DNA of 11,077 nucleotides, from the NCBI GenBank assembly GCA_902793875.1, contig CADBFL010000038.1, positions 1 to 11,077 of the forward strand. The letters are read 5' to 3'. Source of the DNA: an uncultured Eubacteriales bacterium (GTDB taxonomy: Bacteria > Bacillota > Clostridia > Peptostreptococcales > Anaerovoracaceae). How positions within the stretch are numbered: the first letter of the stretch is position 1; every line of letters starts with the position of its first letter. A program made the translations under genes and the position numbers. Positions 1 through 6,367 of this stretch are shown piece after piece. Below the pieces are notes generated by a model. The model did no database searches and was not told where the DNA came from. It saw only the letters and a program-made list of their open reading frames with translations.

Positions 1-938
1 ATGTCCTTTCCGAGCTCTCTTGCGACTATCTTGGCGGTCGTTCCGCCGCAGACGATTATCTGCCCGTCGTAATTCCTGACGATCTCGCCGAGCTTTCTGT
101 CGGAATCCCGGTTCCTCGGCGCCCCCGTTATGATAAGCGTGCGCCTCGGCTTTCTCACGTTTATGACGCAGCAGGTTATGTCGTCGTTAGGCTTGTAGTT
201 ATCGTACTTGTACGCCTGGGTGACTATGTCGCGCGCCAGCTGCCGGGAGGATATGTCGGGTTCCTTTCTCAGCGCTCCGCTGATGTATTCCGAAACGTTA
301 TCAAGACCCCAGCCCTTGGCGGTGACAGGCACGGTTTTTTTCTGGCGGTGCGGCATGTGATCGAACGACACATAGCCGGCGTCCCTCTGCTCATCCGGAG
401 CCTGTCCGAGGGAAACTCCCGCCTGCGCGACTCCGTCGCTGAAGAAGATGAGCCGGTCGCCTTCCTTCATCTCGAAGGCTGATGAATATACTATCTCCTC
501 CTTGATCGCGGCCTTGCGCCTGAGCCTTACCGAATGCTTGTCCCATTCGACCGGACGGTCTCCGGCGAACCTCAGGCTGTCGGGGTTGTCGTATTCGATC
601 AGTTCGACCCTGATGAAGGACTTGGAGTCAGAGAATATGATCCTTGCGATCGTGAACGTGGAATAGCTGATGCCCTTTACGCTGTCGACAGGCAGCGTGT
701 CCATGATCACCTCTGCCGAACGCTGAAGATCCATCGGGGACAGCGAAAGCCTGCTGGCCATGTGCGAAGTCAGCGAAGCCAGCACGTTGGCTCTTACGCC
801 GCTTCCGAGACCGTCCGAGAGGATCGCGGTAATGACATTGCTTCCCGACGCCCTGTCGAGGAAGAACACGTCGCCGCCTATTTTCTGACCGTGCTTGTAC
901 AGCTGTGAATAATCGATATCTATGCAAATATCATTCAT
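1..938 (-). CDS. SpoIIE-family (PP2C-type) serine phosphatase, partial at the left edge
   Basis: Predicted metal-dependent protein serine/threonine phosphatase. The first 312 codons are present; the C-terminus lies outside the window. Reading from the ATG at 938, the PP2C/SpoIIE metal-binding landmarks appear in order: GGDVFF (Asp23), LSDGLGSG (Asp42), FFSDGV (Asp168) and PNDDITCC (Asp252/253). The phosphatase fold ends near residue 264. A segment starting RRTLIITGAPRN follows, the beginning of a further domain I do not recognise. There are no membrane segments, unlike the sporulation SpoIIE with its multi-pass N-terminus, so it is probably cytosolic and not itself the sporulation regulator. 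The start overlaps the end of the hydrogenase-like gene by 8 bases, which implies translational coupling and shared function. By family context it probably relays the state of that sensor by dephosphorylating an unknown protein, perhaps an anti-sigma-factor antagonist; that role is inference. Confidence 0.88.
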   Translation of the reverse strand, partial: MNDICIDIDYSQLYKHGQKIGGDVFFLDRASGSNVITAILSDGLGSGVRANVLASLTSHMASRLSLSPMDLQRSAEVIMDTLPVDSVKGISYSTFTIARIIFSDSKSFIRVELIEYDNPDSLRFAGDRPVEWDKHSVRLRRKAAIKEEIVYSSAFEMKEGDRLIFFSDGVAQAGVSLGQAPDEQRDAGYVSFDHMPHRQKKTVPVTAKGWGLDNVSEYISGALRKEPDISSRQLARDIVTQAYKYDNYKPNDDITCCVINVRKPRRTLIITGAPRNRDSDRKLGEIVRNYDGQIIVCGGTTAKIVARELGKD

Positions 939-2721
939 CCGTGTCACCGTCACTTTCTGCAAGCAGCCCGTTTTCTGCAGAGCCGTCGCCGTGGACGTTG
1001 AACTCCTCGATTATGGAATTCAGCACGATCTCGGTCTCTGCCGCATTATCTCCGAGCAGCGAGGCTATCTGCTGCACCGTCTTCATCGAGTTCATGATGA
1101 CCTCTTCGGCCTTTTCGATCACGGCCTCTCTTCTGACGGACGGGGTGGTGATGTCTTCGAACATCGCGCCTAAAAGCATCTTGCTTTCGACCAGGAAGAA
1201 GGTGACCCTCATTACCTTGCCCTCGTGACGGAACCTGTACTGCGAAGGCTTGTTCATGTAGAACTGCTCGCGGAACTTCTCGGCGAACGGTACGAATACC
1301 GACACCGGGGTGCCCCTGAACGAGCGCAGCCCGTCGGCGTCGAGGAATCCCTCGGGATAATCCTCGAATATGTCTATGAAGCGCTTGTTGCAGTCAGCTA
1401 TGTTGAGCTCCTTGTCTACGATGACCACGCCGTGCGGGATCGTAGAGAGCAGGATGTCGACCTTGCTTTCGGCGTCTTTTCTCATCTTGGTGACGCACAT
1501 CTCGGTCTCGGCGAGCCCGTCGAGCATGGCGCGGGCCATGTCGCGGCATGACGGATATCCGCATCCGCCGCAGTTGAGCTCGTCTTCGGGTCTGGTCTTG
1601 CCGAGGCTTCTGAGGGCTGCCGTGATCTCATCCTCGGAATGAGGCGAGAGAGCGAGGCCGGTCGCCTCCGGCGCCTTCGCCCCGAGTATGCCGTAGCCTT
1701 TCTCCATGACCTCTCTGGCGAATTCCTCATCGCCTTCGAAGACTTCGGGATCGTGCAGTCTCGACAGGACGTGCGTCGCGACAGACTTCTTGCGGATGAT
1801 GGCTGAATCCTCGTGCGATGTGCCCGGCCCGTTTATGCATCCGCCGTCGCAGTTGAGCGCTTCGAGGAAGTCTTCCGTATGGGTGCCTCTCAGCGAAGAC
1901 ATGACGCGCGTGATGCCGGACACGGAAAGAGCCTCCTGCTCGATGAAGTGGTTCTGCCAGATCTTCGATGTCTCGATCTGTCCGTTCTCGATAGGGTAGG
2001 CGGCCGCCTTGCCGGCCTTCATCGGCACGAAGTCGACGGCCACGCCCGTATCCATGTTGGCGAGGTCGATGTTCTCCTCTTCGAGCCATTCCCTCACCTC
2101 TCTGAAGGTCAGGGCGATGTCCGGATAGCCCGGATGATCGTCCGCCTCGACCTTCTTGGCGATGCACGGGCCTATGAATACTATGACTATGTCGTCGCCG
2201 TACAGCTTTCTGAGATACGCGCTGTGCGTCTGAAGAGGAGACGGCACAGGCGCCAGATGGTCTACGTCTTCAGGGAAATATTTCCTGACAAGCTCCACTA
2301 CCGAAGGGCAGGCGGTCGAGATGAACGGCACGGAGCCGTGTTCTTCAAAATACATGTCCAGAGCCTGCGAGACAAGGGCCGCGCCGATGGCCGTCTCGGA
2401 GACCGCATGGAAGCCGAGCCTGTACAGGGCTCTCACGAAGTTGTCCTCATAACCCTTGAATTCCGACACGTATGACGGAGCCAGGGATACGATCACCTTT
2501 CTCTTCGACAGGAAAGCCATGGTGACCTTGTCGACGTCGTTTCTGATGGTCTTTACCGAGTTGGGGCATTCGTTCACGCAGGTGCCGCAGAAAGTGCAGC
2601 GCTCGTGTATTATGACCGCGTGGGCATCCTTGATCCGTATCGCCTTCACAGGGCAGTGCCTGACGCATCTGTAGCAGTCGCGGCAGTTGTTTATCCGCGT
2701 ATAGATAGGTTCTCTTTTCAC
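931..2721 (-). CDS. putative sensory [FeFe]-hydrogenase-like protein with PAS domain
   Basis: A 596-residue cytosolic iron-sulfur protein. Domains in order: two [4Fe-4S] ferredoxin clusters (Cys13/16/19/23 and Cys42/45/48/52), an [FeFe]-hydrogenase large-subunit domain (about 75-350), a four-cysteine Fe-S domain (Cys384/387/392/409) and a PAS domain (about 421-525) with a short helical tail. H-cluster ligands are recognisable: Cys138 in STACPS, Cys186 in GPCIAKK, and Cys291 and Cys295 in NCDGGCINGPG. In catalytic enzymes the first motif is TSCCP, whose first Cys shuttles protons; here it is Ala137. The same substitution is known in the putative sensory hydrogenase HydS of Thermotoga maritima. 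With the PAS domain and the overlapping phosphatase gene, this points to the PAS-containing (group C / HsfB-like) sensory class. The GTG at 2721 is chosen because AGGAGGT lies 6 bases before it; an upstream in-frame ATG at 2766 sits inside a stem-loop without a ribosome-binding site. Confidence 0.9.
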   Translation of the reverse strand: MKREPIYTRINNCRDCYRCVRHCPVKAIRIKDAHAVIIHERCTFCGTCVNECPNSVKTIRNDVDKVTMAFLSKRKVIVSLAPSYVSEFKGYEDNFVRALYRLGFHAVSETAIGAALVSQALDMYFEEHGSVPFISTACPSVVELVRKYFPEDVDHLAPVPSPLQTHSAYLRKLYGDDIVIVFIGPCIAKKVEADDHPGYPDIALTFREVREWLEEENIDLANMDTGVAVDFVPMKAGKAAAYPIENGQIETSKIWQNHFIEQEALSVSGITRVMSSLRGTHTEDFLEALNCDGGCINGPGTSHEDSAIIRKKSVATHVLSRLHDPEVFEGDEEFAREVMEKGYGILGAKAPEATGLALSPHSEDEITAALRSLGKTRPEDELNCGGCGYPSCRDMARAMLDGLAETEMCVTKMRKDAESKVDILLSTIPHGVVIVDKELNIADCNKRFIDIFEDYPEGFLDADGLRSFRGTPVSVFVPFAEKFREQFYMNKPSQYRFRHEGKVMRVTFFLVESKMLLGAMFEDITTPSVRREAVIEKAEEVIMNSMKTVQQIASLLGDNAAETEIVLNSIIEEFNVHGDGSAENGLLAESDGDTDE

Positions 2722-2727
2722 TCTTTT

Positions 2728-2734
2728 ACCTCCT
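2728..2734 (-). promoter_or_regulatory. ribosome-binding site that fixes the GTG start of the hydrogenase-like gene
   Basis: On the minus strand AGGAGGT is followed by a 6-base spacer and GTG (2721). The upstream ATG at 2766 would add 15 residues of low-complexity sequence encoded by the 3' arm of a stem-loop, and has no such site. GTG is therefore the better start. Confidence 0.85.
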
Positions 2735-2741
2735 GAAGCAG

Positions 2742-2825
2742 GGCGCAGCGGCAGCGGGAGCTCCATCGGTGCAGCTGCCGGGTTCCCCGCGAACGCCCGC
2801 CGGGCGTTCCCGCTGCCGCTGCGCC
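2742..2825 (-). repeat. large GC-rich inverted repeat in the leader of the hydrogenase-phosphatase operon
   Basis: An 18-base arm at 2742-2759 is the exact reverse complement of 2808-2825, with 48 bases between. Inside lie further palindromes: 2791-2809 (9-bp arms GAACGCCCG/CGGGCGTTC around one base), a GTTC/GAAC hairpin just before it, and CGG-N8-CCG around GCAGCTGC. On the minus-strand transcript the structure ends 7 bases before the AGGAGGT, so it does not hide the ribosome-binding site. There is no U-tract after either arm, so it is not an ordinary terminator. It could be a transcript-stabilising 5' structure, a protein-binding leader, or a mobile palindromic element. No flanking target duplication is evident. 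Confidence 0.8.
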
Positions 2826-2843
2826 GTAGTTGCTGTTGCCTTT

Positions 2844-2872
2844 ATGATAGCATGGCCGGTGCCGCGTATCTA
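2844..2872 (-). promoter_or_regulatory. candidate sigma-A promoter for the hydrogenase-phosphatase operon
   Basis: On the minus strand TAGATA (4 of 6 to the -35 consensus) is followed 17 bases later by TATCAT, which is preceded by TG-n, an extended -10. Transcription would begin near 2837, giving a leader of about 115 bases that contains the large stem-loop. This is a visual match only. Confidence 0.5.
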
Positions 2873-2904
2873 TATAGAAATAAAGAATAATAAGGGTCAT
2901 TATA

Positions 2905-2913
2905 TGGTATACT
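2905..2913 (+). promoter_or_regulatory. candidate extended -10 promoter for glnS
   Basis: TGGTATACT is a good extended -10 element 37 bases before the glnS start. No convincing -35 hexamer lies 16-18 bases upstream, which is acceptable for extended -10 promoters. The transcript would have a short leader of about 30 bases carrying GGAGG at 2939-2943. This promoter is divergent from the hydrogenase promoter in the same 229-base gap and may also serve the cell-wall genes downstream of glnS. Confidence 0.5.
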
Positions 2914-2950
2914 TTACGGGTAAAAACAGGTCAGAACCGGAGGTAGGATA

Positions 2951-4615
2951 ATGGCATTTGCAACAGCAGAAGAATACAAAAACATGGCAGGCAATTTCAT
3001 CCACGACATAATCGATGAAGACCTCGCCACGGGAAAGCACAAAGAGATAGTAACGAGGTTCCCGCCGGAGCCGAACGGATATCTGCACATAGGGCACGCC
3101 AAGTCGCTGTGCCTTAATTTCGGCACCGCACTGAAGTACGGCGGCAGGTGCAACCTCAGATATGACGATACGAACCCTTCAAAAGAGGACATAGAGTTCG
3201 TCAAGTCCATCGAGTACGATGTCAACTGGCTCGGGTTCCAGTGGGACGAAAAGCTCTGGGCTTCCGACTATTTTGACACGATGTACGAGGCCGCGGTCGA
3301 GCTCATAAAGCAGGGCAAGGCCTTCGTATGCGAGCTCACTCCGGATCAGATAAGAGAATACAGGGGCACGCTCACAAAGCCGGGCAAAGAAAGCCCTTAC
3401 AGAAACAGACCTGTCGAAGAGAACCTCGAGCTCTTCGAAAAGATGAGAGCGGGAGAGTTCGCCGACGGCGAGATCTGCCTCAGGGCAAAGATCGACATGG
3501 CGAGCCCTAACATCAACATGAGAGACCCTGTCATCTACAGAGTGGTCCACGAGTCGCATCACAACACCGGAGACAAGTGGTGCATCTATCCTATGTACGA
3601 CTTCGCTCATCCTATCGAGGATGCGATCGAGGGCATCACGCACTCTATCTGCACTCTCGAGTTCGAGGACCACAGGCCTCTCTACGACTGGGTGGTCCGC
3701 GAGGTAGGCTGGTGGCCGAATCCTCCGAGACAGATCGAGTTCGCGCCTCTGAACATCACGACCATGCTGATGAGCAAGCGCTTCATAAGAAAGCTCGTCG
3801 AGGAAGGCAAGGTCGAGGGCTGGGACGATCCGAGACTGTGCACGCTCGCAGGCATACGCCGCAGGGGCTACACTCCTGAAGCGATCAGAAAGTTCTGCAA
3901 CGACATCGGAGTCACAAAGGCCGACACCATGATCGACATCGCACAGCTCGAGCAGTGCGTCAGGGAGGACCTGCAGCTGAAGGTCCCTGCGATCAATGTC
4001 GTAAAGAACCCTGTAAAGGTCATCATCGACAACTATCCTGAGGGACAGACCGAGATGTGCACCGTCGAGAACAATTCCAAGGTCCCTGAGATGGGAACGC
4101 GCGAGATCCCGTTCGGAAGAGAGCTCTGGGTCGACGGAGACGACTTCATGGAAGTTCCGGCAAAGAAGTACTTCAGGCTCTTCCCTGGCAACGAGGTCAG
4201 GTTCAAGGGCGCGTATTTCATCACATGCAACGAGGTCGAAAAGGACGCGGACGGCAATATAGTCTGCCTGCACTGCACATACGATCCCGAGACGAAGAGC
4301 GGAGAGGGCTTCGACGGCCGCAAGGTCAAGGGCACCATCCACTTTGTCGAGGCGGACTCGGCAGTGAAGATAAAGATCAGAGAGTACGGCTACCTCATGA
4401 AAGAGAACGAAGAGACCGGAGAGCAGGAATTCGATCCGGAATCGCTGATCGAGACATGGGGCTACGCCGAACCGTCGGCGGCGGATGTGAAGCCGGGCGA
4501 GAGATTCCAGTTCTTCCGCAAGGGCTACTACATCGCAGACGAAAAGCTCACAACAGATGACGAAAAGGTATTCAACAGCATCGTCGGACTGAAGAGCAGC
4601 TGGAAACCTCAGTAA
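2951..4615 (+). CDS. glnS: glutaminyl-tRNA synthetase
   Basis: Class I aminoacyl-tRNA synthetase charging tRNA-Gln with glutamine in the cytosol. The 554-residue length matches bacterial GlnRS. The HIGH motif is in PPEPNGYLHIGHAKS (His46-His49). The KMSKS-loop equivalent is LMSKR (Ser275-Lys276). GlnRS-type signatures that separate it from GluRS include NLRYDDTNP, KWCIYPMYDFAHPIEDA, VEGWDDPRL and RRRGYTPEAIRKFC. The anticodon-binding beta-barrels follow (about 345-545), with DGRKVKGTIHFV typical of this family. It has neither the YqeY-like tail nor the N-terminal extension seen in some GlnRSs. ATG 2951 has GGAGG 7 bases upstream. Many Bacillota make Gln-tRNA by the GatCAB transamidation route, so a direct GlnRS suggests vertical retention in a sub-lineage or old transfer. 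The next gene follows after 27-75 bases and is probably co-transcribed. Confidence 0.97.
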   Translation: MAFATAEEYKNMAGNFIHDIIDEDLATGKHKEIVTRFPPEPNGYLHIGHAKSLCLNFGTALKYGGRCNLRYDDTNPSKEDIEFVKSIEYDVNWLGFQWDEKLWASDYFDTMYEAAVELIKQGKAFVCELTPDQIREYRGTLTKPGKESPYRNRPVEENLELFEKMRAGEFADGEICLRAKIDMASPNINMRDPVIYRVVHESHHNTGDKWCIYPMYDFAHPIEDAIEGITHSICTLEFEDHRPLYDWVVREVGWWPNPPRQIEFAPLNITTMLMSKRFIRKLVEEGKVEGWDDPRLCTLAGIRRRGYTPEAIRKFCNDIGVTKADTMIDIAQLEQCVREDLQLKVPAINVVKNPVKVIIDNYPEGQTEMCTVENNSKVPEMGTREIPFGRELWVDGDDFMEVPAKKYFRLFPGNEVRFKGAYFITCNEVEKDADGNIVCLHCTYDPETKSGEGFDGRKVKGTIHFVEADSAVKIKIREYGYLMKENEETGEQEFDPESLIETWGYAEPSAADVKPGERFQFFRKGYYIADEKLTTDDEKVFNSIVGLKSSWKPQ

Positions 4616-4628
4616 AGAAAAGACATAC

Positions 4629-4635
4629 AGGAGGG
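4629..4635 (+). promoter_or_regulatory. strong ribosome-binding site without a standard start codon at the expected distance
   Basis: AGGAGGG is the best Shine-Dalgarno sequence between glnS and the SEDS gene. The only in-frame codon at usual spacing is ATA at 4643, 7 bases further on; the first in-frame ATG is at 4691, too far away to use this site. The reading frame is open from 4643 to 4691. The ATG at 4691 has its own weaker GGAG at 4678-4681. Confidence 0.55.
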
Positions 4636-4690
4636 CGCTGACATACAGGCAATAGTCGACAGCATTCTTACATTTTCGGAGAACCATCCG

Positions 4691-6367
4691 ATGATGGCGA
4701 CAGAGATAACCACCGTATTCCGGTGGATCTTTGTTGTGCTGGCGGCGTACATACTCCTGATCTCGATAGTCTCGCTGCTGTCGACAAGGGCGACCCCCGA
4801 GATATGGGGCTACTACATGGTCGAAGGCGGCGGGAACTTCCCGATAACGCACTGGGAGAACGTCATAGGGCGCTCGAAAACGGCGGACATCATGATACCT
4901 CTCGCCACGGTCTCCAACAACCACGCGCTGCTCATCAGAAAGGGCGAAGAGCAGTGGGTGTTCAGGGATCTTGAGTCGTCGGCCGGATCCGAGATCAACG
5001 GCTACAAACTCGATCCCGAAAAGAGATACCTCGTCGAGACCGGCGATGAGATAGGCATGGGCGGAGTGATATCAACAGTCACCCCTCCGAGCCTCGAAGA
5101 GGCGCGCAACAACAAATACATGAGGCGCCTCGACAAGGAGCCCGTGGCGCCGTGGAAGATACTGGTCGCCATCACGGCGTTCCAGCTCATGACCATAGTG
5201 CAGCTGGTGCTGTCGATGGGATCGGATATCACTGCGGGAGCCCTGCTTTCGATAGCGCTCCTTTCGGCCCTGATGTGGGCCTATGTCATGTTCTTCAAAG
5301 CGATGGGCAGCAGGGGCTTCGAGATGGAGATGATAGCCTTCTTCATGTCGACCATCAACCTTGCGATCACTGCCTCGTCAGACCCCGGCATCGTGGTAAA
5401 GGAGTTCATTGCCATCGTGCTCGGAGTCGCGCTGATGATCGGCATGTGCATCATCCTGAGGGATCTTGACAAAACGAAGAAGATCAAGCCGGTGCTCATC
5501 GGCCTTGGCATTCTTGCCATGCTCATAAACCTCATATTCGGAGAAGCCAAGTTCGGCGCTACGAACTGGATCAGGATAGGCGGCGTTTCGCTTCAGCCGT
5601 CCGAGCTTGTCAAGCTTGCATTCATACTGCTGGGCGCGGGAACGCTCGAAGAACTCTACGAAAAAAGGAATACATACGTATACGCCGCGTTCGCGTTCTT
5701 CTGCCTCGCGTGCCTGGCCATGATGAGCGACTTCGGCACAGCTTTGATATTCTTTGCGACATACCTGGTCGTTTCCTTCCTTCGAAGCGGCGACCTTTCG
5801 AGAATGACGCTGACGGGCGTCGCGGCGCTCGCGATGGGACTCATGGTGCTCAAGTTCAAGCCGTACATAGCTTCGAGATTCAGCGCATGGGGCCATGTCT
5901 GGGAGCCTGAGTACATGAACGATCTCGGATTCCAGCAGACCAGGACCATGTCGTTCGGAGCGGGCGGAGGCCTGCTGGGCCTCGGCGCGGGCAACGGCTC
6001 TCTCAAGTACGTCGGCGCGTCGAACACGGATCTGGTGTTCGGCTTTGTGATGGAGGAGTGGGGCTTCGTGATCGCGGTCCTTCTGGTGCTCTGCATAGCG
6101 ACGCTTTCCGTATTCGCCGTCATGAGCATAGTCGCCGGCAGGTCGACGTTCTACACGCTGCTTGCATGCAGCGCAGCCACGATGATGCTGGTGCAGACCA
6201 TGCTGAACGTATTCGGAGCGATAGACCTCTTCCCTCTGACGGGAGTGACCTTCCCGTTCGTATCCACCGGAGGCACCAGCCTCCTGACCTCGTGGGCGAT
6301 GCTTGCATATTTCAAGGCGGCGGACATGAGGCGGGATGCCAGCCTGGCCGTGAGCAAGGAGGACTAG
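4691..6367 (+). CDS. FHA-domain SEDS peptidoglycan glycosyltransferase (RodA/FtsW family)
   Basis: Membrane glycan polymerase that links lipid II into peptidoglycan strands with a partner class B PBP. Its 558 residues contain an N-terminal membrane helix (about 9-31), a cytosolic FHA phosphothreonine-binding domain (about 48-130; GRSKTADIMIP, VSNNHALL, SSAGSEINGY), then a multi-pass SEDS domain (about 153-545). SEDS landmarks are NWIRIGGVSLQPSELVK (292-308), SDFGTALI (346-353), TMSFGAGGGLLGLGAG, NTDLVFGFVMEEWGF with Asp447 as the likely catalytic residue, and FPFVSTGGTSLL (521-532). Ordinary RodA/FtsW proteins are shorter and lack FHA. Start: ATG 4691 has a weak GGAG 9 bases before it; a non-standard ATA at 4643 with a stronger site would add 16 residues. 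The PBP gene begins one base after the stop. FHA suggests control by a PASTA-type Ser/Thr kinase. RodA versus FtsW cannot be settled; pairing with a short PBP favours the RodA-PbpA type. Confidence 0.93.
   Translation: MMATEITTVFRWIFVVLAAYILLISIVSLLSTRATPEIWGYYMVEGGGNFPITHWENVIGRSKTADIMIPLATVSNNHALLIRKGEEQWVFRDLESSAGSEINGYKLDPEKRYLVETGDEIGMGGVISTVTPPSLEEARNNKYMRRLDKEPVAPWKILVAITAFQLMTIVQLVLSMGSDITAGALLSIALLSALMWAYVMFFKAMGSRGFEMEMIAFFMSTINLAITASSDPGIVVKEFIAIVLGVALMIGMCIILRDLDKTKKIKPVLIGLGILAMLINLIFGEAKFGATNWIRIGGVSLQPSELVKLAFILLGAGTLEELYEKRNTYVYAAFAFFCLACLAMMSDFGTALIFFATYLVVSFLRSGDLSRMTLTGVAALAMGLMVLKFKPYIASRFSAWGHVWEPEYMNDLGFQQTRTMSFGAGGGLLGLGAGNGSLKYVGASNTDLVFGFVMEEWGFVIAVLLVLCIATLSVFAVMSIVAGRSTFYTLLACSAATMMLVQTMLNVFGAIDLFPLTGVTFPFVSTGGTSLLTSWAMLAYFKAADMRRDASLAVSKED

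Noticed and set aside
2722..2766. Upstream ATG start at 2766 for the hydrogenase-like gene.
   Set aside because: It lacks a ribosome-binding site and lies in the stem-loop arm, whereas GTG 2721 has an ideal AGGAGGT.
2742..2825. The leader palindrome as a Rho-independent terminator or as terminal repeats of an insertion sequence.
   Set aside because: No T-run follows on either strand, and 48 bases between the arms leaves no room for a transposase; no target-site duplication is visible.
3179..4924. Long open frame (581 codons) on the minus strand opposite glnS and the start of the SEDS gene.
   Set aside because: It is antisense to a certain gene, its translation is rich in Arg, Asp, Val and Leu without recognisable motifs, and it spans a gene boundary. 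Biased codon use on the plus strand leaves few stops in this frame.
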